8,196 bases of DNA from Bacteroidota bacterium. GTDB lineage: Bacteria > Bacteroidota > Rhodothermia > Rhodothermales > UBA10348. The stretch is from positions 1 to 8,196 of the forward strand of contig JAHEEH010000064.1 of NCBI GenBank assembly GCA_024640835.1, given 5' to 3'. Numbering within the stretch: the first letter of the stretch is position 1; the number at the start of each line of letters is the position of its first letter. The notes under the pieces were generated by a model that was given only the letters and a program-made list of their open reading frames with translations, ran no database searches and had not been told where the DNA came from. Position numbers and translations under genes: made by a program. Shown here piece after piece: positions 1-5,985 of this stretch.

Positions 1-1
1 C

Positions 2-640
2 GTCGGTGCGACCGGTGCCGGCAAGTCGACGATCATCAACCTGCTGCTTCGCTTCCACGACGTGCAGAAGGGCCAGATCCTGGTCGACGGAGAGGATATC
101 CGGAAGTACCGGCTGGACGATCTGCGCGGTCATGTGGGCCTCGTCCTGCAGGACGTGTTCCTCTTCTCGGGGTCCATCGAGCGGAACATCGGCCTGGACA
201 ATCCGGACATCCCCCTGGAGGCCGTAGAGGAGGCGGCTCGCCAGATCGGTGCCGACGGATTCATCAGGCGCCTCCGCAACGGATACGGACAGGACGTCCG
301 CGAGCGCGGCATGACGCTGTCCCACGGCCAGCGGCAACTCCTTTCGTTTGCCCGTGCCCTGGCCTACGATCCGGAGATCCTGGTCCTGGACGAGGCCACC
401 TCGAGCGTGGACACCGAGACCGAGCACGTCGTGCAGGAGGCCCTGGAGCGGCTCATGAAGGGAAGGACCTCGCTGGTCATCGCGCACCGCCTTTCCACGA
501 TCCAGCACGCGGACCAGATCCTGGTCATGCACAGGGGAGAGGTGAGGGAGAGGGGATCGCACCAGGAACTCCTCCGGGCGGACGGACTGTACCGGCGGCT
601 GTACGAACTCCAGTACAAGGAGCAGGAGGCCGAGGCGTAG
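2..640 (+). CDS. ABC exporter, C-terminal ATP-binding domain (5' end outside window)
   Basis: This is the nucleotide-binding half of an ABC exporter; the transmembrane half lies upstream of the window. Visible residues 1-212 hold Walker [10 protein letters not shown] (2-10), the Q-loop glutamine in LVLQD (about 50), a signature LSHGQ (106-110), Walker B ILVLDE with the catalytic Glu (126-131), the D-loop SSVD and the H-loop His in IAHRLST (162). All catalytic elements are present, so this site should hydrolyse ATP. Full-length exporters of this type have about 580-600 residues, so some 370-380 are missing. The pattern [11 protein letters not shown] with [12 protein letters not shown] is typical of MdlB/MsbA-like lipid or drug exporters that work as homo- or heterodimers in the inner membrane. 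The substrate cannot be told from the ATPase alone. The C-terminus is a charged Glu-rich tail. The next gene starts 79 bp downstream behind its own promoter, so it is probably a separate unit. Confidence 0.93.
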   Translation, partial: VGATGAGKSTIINLLLRFHDVQKGQILVDGEDIRKYRLDDLRGHVGLVLQDVFLFSGSIERNIGLDNPDIPLEAVEEAARQIGADGFIRRLRNGYGQDVRERGMTLSHGQRQLLSFARALAYDPEILVLDEATSSVDTETEHVVQEALERLMKGRTSLVIAHRLSTIQHADQILVMHRGEVRERGSHQELLRADGLYRRLYELQYKEQEAEA

Positions 641-668
641 TTTTTCGGTGCGAAGAACCGGTCAGGGG

Positions 669-696
669 TTGCATGGATACGAAACTATCGTATATT
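669..696 (+). promoter_or_regulatory. Candidate promoter of arsR
   Basis: TTGCAT (669-674) and TATATT (691-696) are separated by 16 bp and resemble -35 and -10 boxes. The -10 also reads TATATTG, close to the Bacteroidota TAnnTTTG element. Transcription would start near 702-704, leaving a leader of under 20 nt before the arsR ATG at 720. The -10 box lies inside the adjoining inverted repeat. Confidence 0.5.
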
Positions 697-709
697 GACG
701 ATATACGAT
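687..709. promoter_or_regulatory. Perfect inverted repeat, candidate ArsR operator
   Basis: The arms ATCGTATAT (687-695) and ATATACGAT (701-709) are exact reverse complements separated by the 5-bp spacer TGACG. The AT-rich palindrome stands out in GC-rich DNA, covers the predicted -10 box and start of transcription, and ends 10 bp before the arsR start codon. ArsR/SmtB dimers bind such AT-rich dyads over their own promoters, so autorepression released by metalloid or metal is the natural reading. The dyad is seen directly; binding is inferred. Confidence 0.75.
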
Positions 710-719
710 CACATGAGCC

Positions 720-1049
720 ATGGCAACGCGAACCACCGAGGGCTATTCGGAACTTCACCTGGATCTGGCCCGCCTGTCGAAGGCGCTGGGCCACCCGGCC
801 CGGATTGCCATCATCGAATTGCTCGCACGGCGGGGAGGATGCCAGTGCGGGGAACTGGTCGACGAGCTTCCGATCGCCCAGGCTACCGTCTCCCAGCACC
901 TGCGTGCCCTGCGGGATGCCGGGATCATCGAGGGCGAAATCGACGGTCCCCGATCATGCTACACCCTCTCGCCGGCGGTGTTTTCGAGGATGCGGGTCAT
1001 CGTATCCGAGTGGATGGCCGCGTGCGCCTGCGCCTGTGGATGCTGTTGA
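720..1049 (+). CDS. arsR: ArsR-family metalloid-responsive repressor with Cys-rich C-terminus
   Basis: This is a 109-residue winged-helix repressor of the ArsR/SmtB family, expected to bind DNA as a dimer and leave it when As(III), Sb(III) or a thiophilic metal binds. The start of the fold is KALGHPARIAIIELL (21-35). The Cys-x-Cys sensor CQCGELV (C41, C43) precedes the recognition helix around AQATVSQHLRALRDAGII (53-70), and the beta-wing IDGPRSCYTL carries C80. This layout matches ArsR proteins of Bacteroidota ars operons. The unusual part is the end: five cysteines in the last eight residues (C102, C104, C106, C108, C109). The ATG at 720 has no Shine-Dalgarno sequence; the leader is short and overlaps the operator. 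A 26-codon Cys-pair gene follows after 22 bp. No arsenate reductase, arsenite pump or ArsM is present in the window. Arsenic specificity is likely but not proven; another soft metal is possible. Confidence 0.92.
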   Translation: MATRTTEGYSELHLDLARLSKALGHPARIAIIELLARRGGCQCGELVDELPIAQATVSQHLRALRDAGIIEGEIDGPRSCYTLSPAVFSRMRVIVSEWMAACACACGCC

Positions 1050-1059
1050 ACCCCAAAAC

Positions 1060-1064
1060 GAGGA
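1060..1064 (+). promoter_or_regulatory. Shine-Dalgarno site of the Cys-pair peptide
   Basis: GAGGA lies 7 nt before the ATG at 1072. It is the only clear Shine-Dalgarno sequence in the window and decides the start of the small gene over the in-frame ATG at 1081. Confidence 0.55.
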
Positions 1065-1071
1065 CCTCACC

Positions 1072-1152
1072 ATGAACGAGATGCTCCAGACCTCCTGCTG
1101 CGGCGGCGAGGACGACGATTGCTGCGGACGCACCGGCGGTGGCTGCTGCTGA
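1072..1152 (+). CDS. 26-residue Cys-pair microprotein downstream of arsR
   Basis: This small frame encodes 26 residues, of which six are cysteines arranged as three adjacent pairs: C9-C10, C17-C18 and C25-C26. The pairs recur at exactly eight-residue spacing, separated by Gly- and Asp-rich linkers (CCGGEDDDCC, then CCGRTGGGCC). Vicinal cysteines bind As(III)/Sb(III) and soft metals in proteins such as the ArsD metallochaperone, and the peptide is the second gene of an arsR unit. A role as metalloid/metal buffer, chaperone or co-sensor is therefore inferred. Support for translation: ATG with GAGGA 7 nt upstream, a 22-bp gap from the arsR stop, and a hairpin just after the TGA. No secretion signal or membrane segment is present. 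It could instead be a degraded tail of a larger Cys-rich protein such as ArsM. I do not recognise a named family. Confidence 0.65.
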   Translation: MNEMLQTSCCGGEDDDCCGRTGGGCC

Positions 1153-1156
1153 CGCA

Positions 1157-1211
1157 GCTGCGGAATCCGCGCGGGAGGGCGGGGCCCGAGGGGGTCCCGC
1201 CTTTCCGCAGC
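1157..1211. terminator. Nested hairpin between convergent arsR unit and cnoX
   Basis: The outer arms GCTGCGGAA (1157-1165) and TTCCGCAGC (1203-1211) are perfect 9-bp complements. Inside them GGCGGGGCCC (1178-1187) pairs with GGGTCCCGCC (1192-1201) over 10 bp with one G-U pair on the plus-strand RNA and a 4-nt loop. No long T-run follows on either strand (only CTTT, inside the structure), so it is not a textbook intrinsic terminator. Its position, 4 bp after the small gene and 35 bp past the cnoX stop, suits a bidirectional end or an RNA 3'-stabilising structure. Confidence 0.55.
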
Positions 1212-1246
1212 GTGTGCGAGAATCCGGCGACTTCCGACCGGGATGG

Positions 1247-2062
1247 TCAGTAGAGCCACATGTCGAACGTCCGCCGATGGGCGCGGCTCACGGCATGCTG
1301 GTCTCCGAGCAGCGTGAAGATCGCGACTCCTGCCTTTCGCGCGCCGTCGTCCGCGAAGTAGCGATTCTGTTGCAGCACGTCGACCAGGGACCGGATCGCC
1401 GTGTCGAAGTCTCCGGCACGCAGCGCCTGGAGGGCCGCCCAGTACGCCGCGCGTCCTGCCTCGTCGGGCAGCTTCTCGAGCGCATCGGCACCGGACAGGA
1501 CCGAGGCGAGGTTGCGCACCGACTCGGCCATCTGGACGTAGCGCGGCTCGGCGCCCATTCCGGTATCGGCGAGAGCCAGGGCGCGGTCCGCATCCTCGAA
1601 CACCACGATGCGCGCCATGAGGGCGCTTGCGGCCGCATTCGTGGGTTCGACGTGGAGGACGTCATCCAGCAGCACGCGCGCTGCCTCGTCGTCACCCTCT
1701 TCGAGCGCCGATTCGGCCTGCGAAACCAGGGAGCGGACTTCGCTCGGGAGCGCCTTCTCCAGCCACTGCCTGACGGCGTACTCGGGGAGCGCCCCGGTGA
1801 ATTCGTCCGCGACCTCCCCATCCACGAAGAGCTTCACCGCCGGAATGCCGCGGATGCCATAGCGGGCGGAGAGGTCCGGATGCTGATCGGAATTGACCTT
1901 TGCGAGCGCCCACTTGCCGTTCGCCTCACCGGCCAGCTTCTCCAGTACCGGGCCGAGAACCCGGCAGGGTCCGCACCAGGGAGCCCAGAAATCCACGAGG
2001 ACCGGCGTCCGGTGACTGGCCTCCAGCACGTCCCGATCGAAATTCTCGACTTCGAATGCCAT
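1247..2062 (-). CDS. cnoX: Thioredoxin-TPR chaperone-oxidoreductase, CnoX/YbbN type
   Basis: This 271-residue cytosolic protein has an N-terminal thioredoxin fold (about 1-108) and a helical TPR-like region (about 110-271), the architecture of CnoX (YbbN). In E. coli, CnoX binds unfolding proteins and passes them to GroEL. The redox site is WCGPC (C30, C33), with the cis-proline loop RGIPAV (P74). Both cysteines are present, unlike E. coli YbbN, which lacks the first one, so this copy should have redox activity as described for other CXXC-type CnoX proteins. The C-terminal part has helix pairs such as AESALEEGDDEAARVLLDDVL and AALQALRAGDFDTAIRSLVDVL, then the family's usual ending with GARKA, FTLLG and an Arg-rich last helix. 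I start at the ATG at 2062, right where the thioredoxin fold begins; a frame open for 25 more codons reads as a basic, non-conserved stretch. It is divergent from the PD40 lipoprotein gene and convergent with the arsR unit. Confidence 0.88.
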   Translation of the reverse strand: MAFEVENFDRDVLEASHRTPVLVDFWAPWCGPCRVLGPVLEKLAGEANGKWALAKVNSDQHPDLSARYGIRGIPAVKLFVDGEVADEFTGALPEYAVRQWLEKALPSEVRSLVSQAESALEEGDDEAARVLLDDVLHVEPTNAAASALMARIVVFEDADRALALADTGMGAEPRYVQMAESVRNLASVLSGADALEKLPDEAGRAAYWAALQALRAGDFDTAIRSLVDVLQQNRYFADDGARKAGVAIFTLLGDQHAVSRAHRRTFDMWLY

Positions 2063-2111
2063 GTCGCGTGCACGTTTTTCATGGTGACAGCGGGACCGGA
2101 ATCGTAGTTTC

Positions 2112-2121
2112 GCGGCGCCGC
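2112..2121. promoter_or_regulatory. Self-complementary site in the divergent cnoX/PD40 intergenic region
   Basis: GCGGCGCCGC is a perfect 10-bp palindrome in the middle of the 90-bp gap between two divergent starts (2062 and 2153), flanked by TAGTTTCG on one side. It is where a shared regulator could sit, but such palindromes arise easily in GC-rich DNA. No convincing -10/-35 pair is visible in this gap for either gene. Confidence 0.2.
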
Positions 2122-2152
2122 TACCGACGTCAGTCATCTACCCGGACCCATC

Positions 2153-3310
2153 ATGCAAACCGCCACCCAGAGGGCAGGATTCGCGTTCATCGCATTTTTG
2201 ATTCTGGCCGCCGGCTGCGGGCAGCCGTCCCCGACGGGCGGCGCGGACGGCTACGATCCCGACGCGGATTCGCTCCGGTTCGCCGGCGAAGTCCATCTGA
2301 GGAACATCCGGCAGCTGACGTTCGGCGGGAACAACGCGGAGGCCTACTGGAGCCCGGACGGAGTGGAACTCACCTTCCAGTCGAACTGGAACGCCCTCAC
2401 GGACCAGGGATGTGACCAGATCTTCGTGATGAACGCGGACGGGTCGACCCGGAAGAGCGGGCGCCAATACGACCGGGTATCGACGGACACCGGGCGGACG
2501 ACCTGCAGCTACTTCCTTCCGGACGGCCGCATCCTCTTCGCGTCCACGCACGCTTCGGGCCCGGAGTGCCCTCCGGAGAGCATGTTCGAGGACGGCAAGT
2601 ACGTCTGGCCGGTGTACGCGGAGTACGACATCTACACGGCCCGTCCGAGCGGGGCGGACGTCCGACCCCTCATCTCCGGGCCGGGCTACGACGCCGAGGC
2701 GACGGTCTCTCCTGACGGCCGTTTCGTGGTGTTCACCTCCACGCGCTCGGGCGATCTGGACCTGTGGCGGTACGACCTGCAATCCGGTGAGATGCTGCAG
2801 CTCACGGATGGCCTGGGCTATGACGGCGGCGCGTTCTTCTCGCACGACTCGCAGAGGATCGTCTGGCGCGCGGACCGGCCGGAGGGGGAGGATGCCGAGG
2901 TCTACCGATCATTGCTGTCCCGCGACCTCGTGCAGCCGAGCCACCTCGACATCTGGGTCGCCAACGCCGATGGCTCGGACCCGGTGAAGGTCACGAACCT
3001 GGAGGGCGCCAACTGGGCGCCGTACTTCCATCCGACGGATCAGAAGATCCTGTTCACGTCGAACCACCACACGATGGCCGAGGGCGGGCGTGAATTCGAC
3101 GTCTTCATGGTGAACCTGGATGGATCCGACCTCGTCCGGATCACCCATTCGGGCACCTTCGACGCGTTCCCGATGTTCTCGCCCGACGGCGGCAGGCTGG
3201 TCTTCGCCTCCAACCGGAACGCCTCGCGCACGCCCACGCGCGACACGAACATCTTCGTCGCGGAATGGGTGGAGGAGCCGACCGCGGTCGACCGGGAATT
3301 CGGAAACTGA
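2153..3310 (+). CDS. PD40 (TolB-like) beta-propeller lipoprotein
   Basis: This is a 385-residue exported lipoprotein. A hydrophobic signal (about 8-20) ends in the lipobox LAAGC, making C22 the likely acylated residue; a flexible Gly/Pro/Ser linker follows. The rest is at least six PD40/WD40-like units with the family signature of a strand-turn SPDG or similar: AYWSPDGVELTFQS (64-77), SYFLPDGRILFAST (119-132), ATVSPDGRFVVFTS (183-196), AFFSHDSQRIVW (227-238), PYFHPTDQKILFTS (290-303) and PMFSPDGGRLVFAS (340-353). Several are followed by IF/DVFMVN-DGSD strands, giving a six-bladed propeller. This is the TolB beta-propeller fold but without TolB's N-terminal domain and without tolQ/R/A or pal nearby, so it is not called tolB. 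Propellers of this kind bind proteins or ligands in the periplasm or at the cell surface. The ATG at 2153 has no Shine-Dalgarno sequence. The specific function is unknown. Confidence 0.88.
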   Translation: MQTATQRAGFAFIAFLILAAGCGQPSPTGGADGYDPDADSLRFAGEVHLRNIRQLTFGGNNAEAYWSPDGVELTFQSNWNALTDQGCDQIFVMNADGSTRKSGRQYDRVSTDTGRTTCSYFLPDGRILFASTHASGPECPPESMFEDGKYVWPVYAEYDIYTARPSGADVRPLISGPGYDAEATVSPDGRFVVFTSTRSGDLDLWRYDLQSGEMLQLTDGLGYDGGAFFSHDSQRIVWRADRPEGEDAEVYRSLLSRDLVQPSHLDIWVANADGSDPVKVTNLEGANWAPYFHPTDQKILFTSNHHTMAEGGREFDVFMVNLDGSDLVRITHSGTFDAFPMFSPDGGRLVFASNRNASRTPTRDTNIFVAEWVEEPTAVDREFGN

Positions 3311-3366
3311 CCTGGCGCCGAAACGCGCGGAAGGACCCTGGTCCGTACCGGTTCCGTGACCCGGAA

Positions 3367-5817
3367 TCAGGCGTCGCGCTCCGTGGCGAACGACTCGTCC
3401 TTGACCCGTCGCACGATCGAGACGCCGAAGCCCAGGGTCAGGAAGATCAGGCCGATCCAGACGAGGCTGATCATGGGCTTTTCGTAGGCCTGCACGAGTA
3501 CCCAGTCCTCGGGAGCACCCTTCGCGCCTTCCACCCGCAGGGTGATCGCGCCGCTGTCCACGTTCATTCCCGCGAACGAGAGGGTGAGGCCCCATTCCGG
3601 CACCGAGTCGGAGACCAGGTTGACCGATCGGTCGCTGCCGATCTGGTAGACGGGCCGCAGGGTCCTGACCTCGCCGGTTTCCATGCTCTTGACGTCGATC
3701 CGGGCGCCGACGTTGATCTCCGCGTCCATGGCCTGCTCGTGCTGACCGCCCATGTCGAACTCCACGAACGTCAGCGTGAACGCGCCCTCGCCGATGAGCA
3801 CCGAATCGCCCCGCACGAGCGACACCGAGCCCTCGTCGTCGGACGAGCCGAACATCACGTTGGGGGAGACGGCCACGAAGAGGTCCTTCTCCAGGAAAGC
3901 GGTGACGTCCGGATGCTGGATCCACTGATCCTTGTTGCTCTTGTACACCACCGGTGAGACCGTGAACGAGCGGCCCTTCGGGTCCGTGATGTCGAGCACG
4001 TAGCGCGGGCGACCTTCCGGGGACACGTCCTGGGTCCGGTACGTCACGGCATACCCGTTGACGGCCCTGGTCTGACCGCGGGACACGACGAAGTTGTCGC
4101 GACCGTCGTCGCCCCCCTGCGAGCCCGGAGTGCGACCGACCGGGCTGCTGAAGCCCGAGGACCAGATGATCCCGAGGACCATGACGGCGAGGCCGATGTG
4201 CGCGATGGCACCGCCGGCCATCCGGGGATTACCCCGGCCGATGCGCCACGCCACCTCTCCGTTGCCGTAGAGCGCGAAGAAGGCGACGAACAGGAGGAGG
4301 AGCAACTGGATGCCCATGCCCCATGTGGCCCACCACGATCCGATGCCGGCCAGAAGGGCCGCCGATCGCGCGCCGTCGGGCATGCCGGTGGCCGCCACCG
4401 CCTGCGGAACGGCCGAAGCCTCCACGAACGGTGTGAAGATGAGCACGGCGATGGTCGCTACGACCGCGAACACCACGGGCCGGAACAGCACCTTGTTCAC
4501 GGACTCGACGGACATCTTATTCCACCAGAAGAGCTGCCCGAGTCCGGAGAGGAACATGAACATCACGGCCAGCGGCAGCGTCCACTTGTTGTAGAACGCG
4601 ATCGGGACGGTGGAGGGGCTGTCCCGGAAGATGCGACCGATGATGGGAGAGCTCGTACCCAGGATGACGACGAGCGCGACGCAGCTCAGCAGGATCGCGC
4701 CGGCGAAGATCATGAACTCGCGCGAAAGCAGCTCGGGCTCCTTCTTGGGCGTCGGAAGCTCGCGGTACCGGACGGCATACAGTCCGATGGAAATGACGCC
4801 CATCGTCAGAATCCAGACCAGCAGCTGGTTGTACAGGCCGAGGTCGACGAAGGAGTGGACCGAAATGTCACCCAGGATGCCCGACCGCGTCAGGAAGGTC
4901 GAGTAGATGACCAGCATGTAGGCGAGCACGTTCAGCAGGAGAGCCGCCTTGTGGCTGCGTCCACTCCGCTTCTGCACGATCATCGTATGGATGGCGGCGA
5001 TGCCGACGAGCCACGGGACCAGGGACGAGTTCTCGACCGGATCCCACGCCCAGTATCCGCCGAACGAAAGCGTGACGTAGGCCCAGTACCCGCCCATGGC
5101 GACCCCGAGCCCCAGGATCATGCTCGCAAAGAGGGCCCAGGGCAGCGCGGGGCGCACCCACTGCGTGTACTGCTTCTTCCAGAGCGCGGTCACCGCGAAG
5201 GCGAACGGGACGATCATGGCGGCGAAGCCGACAAACAGCGTGGGCGGATGGATGACCATCCAGTAATTCTGCAGGAGGTCGTTCAGTCCCTGGCCGTCCG
5301 TCGGGACGAGGCCGGCCTGCAGCATGGGCGCATCGGGAAACTTGTCCGCCAGCATCATGAAGGGCGACGAGCCGAAGGTCACATCCCCGAGCTTGAGTCC
5401 TGCCACCATCGAGAACAGGAAGAACTGGCACAGGGCAACGATTGCCATCGTGGGCGATTCGTATCCGCGGGCCCATTTCATCAGGGCGAAGCCGACCAGC
5501 CCGTTCAGTACGATCCACAGCATGAACGAGCCTTCCTGACCTGCCCAGCACGCCGAAATGAGGTAGTCCAGGCCGAGCTCCCTCGACGTGTTCGAATAGA
5601 TGTACGCGTACTGGAATTGATGGGTGAGGCTCAGGTAGAACAGGATCCCGTAGGCGAAGATGGCCGACAGGGTGGACACCATCCAGGCACCGCGGCCGAT
5701 GCGCCGCCAGTCCCGCGAGCTGGCTTCGAGCTGGGCGGAGCGGAAGTAGGCGATGCCGGCCAGGATGACCGAGACGAAACCTACGAGGATGAACAGCTTG
5801 CCGATGGCGCCAATCAT
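3367..5817 (-). CDS. ccmF: Cytochrome c maturation haem lyase subunit CcmF
   Basis: CcmF is the membrane core of the System I cytochrome c synthetase: it takes haem from holo-CcmE and attaches it to apocytochrome c on the periplasmic side. The 816-residue protein is highly hydrophobic with many membrane helices. Diagnostic motifs are GQEGSFMLW (93-101), IHPPTLFVGF (H190), the haem-handling WWD-type motif FGGYWAWDPVEN (252-263), IAAIHTMI (H277), SVHSF (H321) and AIAHIGLAV (H540). The four histidines correspond to the P-His and haem b ligands of E. coli CcmF (H173, H261, H303, H491). A soluble, mostly beta-rich region (about 555-780) precedes the last membrane helix (about 781-802), making it clearly longer than E. 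coli CcmF (647). I start at the ATG at 5817, directly before the first membrane helix; a further 39 in-frame codons upstream to 5934 look non-conserved. No other ccm gene lies next to it. It is downstream of rny on the same strand, 168 bp away. Confidence 0.95.
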   Translation of the reverse strand: MIGAIGKLFILVGFVSVILAGIAYFRSAQLEASSRDWRRIGRGAWMVSTLSAIFAYGILFYLSLTHQFQYAYIYSNTSRELGLDYLISACWAGQEGSFMLWIVLNGLVGFALMKWARGYESPTMAIVALCQFFLFSMVAGLKLGDVTFGSSPFMMLADKFPDAPMLQAGLVPTDGQGLNDLLQNYWMVIHPPTLFVGFAAMIVPFAFAVTALWKKQYTQWVRPALPWALFASMILGLGVAMGGYWAYVTLSFGGYWAWDPVENSSLVPWLVGIAAIHTMIVQKRSGRSHKAALLLNVLAYMLVIYSTFLTRSGILGDISVHSFVDLGLYNQLLVWILTMGVISIGLYAVRYRELPTPKKEPELLSREFMIFAGAILLSCVALVVILGTSSPIIGRIFRDSPSTVPIAFYNKWTLPLAVMFMFLSGLGQLFWWNKMSVESVNKVLFRPVVFAVVATIAVLIFTPFVEASAVPQAVAATGMPDGARSAALLAGIGSWWATWGMGIQLLLLLFVAFFALYGNGEVAWRIGRGNPRMAGGAIAHIGLAVMVLGIIWSSGFSSPVGRTPGSQGGDDGRDNFVVSRGQTRAVNGYAVTYRTQDVSPEGRPRYVLDITDPKGRSFTVSPVVYKSNKDQWIQHPDVTAFLEKDLFVAVSPNVMFGSSDDEGSVSLVRGDSVLIGEGAFTLTFVEFDMGGQHEQAMDAEINVGARIDVKSMETGEVRTLRPVYQIGSDRSVNLVSDSVPEWGLTLSFAGMNVDSGAITLRVEGAKGAPEDWVLVQAYEKPMISLVWIGLIFLTLGFGVSIVRRVKDESFATERDA

Positions 5818-5985
5818 GTCGTGCTGGAGTTGGGTCGAAACGTGGCGAATGCCGCTGGGGGCAGCGGGTTCGGAAGATAGGCGAAAGGGGTTGCCGGCCA
5901 GCGATGCGTTCCTGAGCGTAAGCCCCGGATTCACCGAATCTTGTGCGCCTCGTCACGGCACGTTCCGATTCCAGCGGAGCGGGCC
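5818..5985 (-). other. Intergenic region between rny and ccmF
   Basis: This 168-bp gap holds no gene I can support. On the ccmF-sense strand there is a small perfect hairpin, CCGCTG/CAGCGG with a 4-nt loop (5852-5867), some 35 nt before the ccmF start, and a weak -10-like CTATCTT about 55 nt before it. No clear terminator follows rny, so read-through into ccmF is possible. Confidence 0.4.

Noticed and set aside
106..332. LSHGQ instead of LSGGQ in the ABC transporter as a sign of a degenerate site
   Set aside because: Variation at the third signature position is common in active exporters, and Walker B still has the catalytic Glu.
1139..2107. A 322-codon plus-strand frame opposite cnoX, and the 159-codon frame at 673-1152 spanning arsR
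   Set aside because: Both are shadows. The first lies opposite the thioredoxin-TPR gene; the second is out of frame with arsR, and only its last 26 codons look real.
3311..3366. A terminator between the convergent PD40 gene and ccmF
   Set aside because: Only a 4-bp GGAC/GTCC stem is visible with no T-tract; too weak to call.
2909..3925. A 338-codon minus-strand frame across the end of the PD40 gene and ccmF
   Set aside because: It overlaps two well-supported genes, is Arg/Gly-rich and has no domain; it also crosses the convergent junction.
4198..5880. A 560-codon open frame on the plus strand opposite ccmF
   Set aside because: It is an antisense shadow caused by high GC: the product is rich in Arg, Glu, Asp, His and Gln without domains, while the minus strand encodes an unmistakable CcmF.
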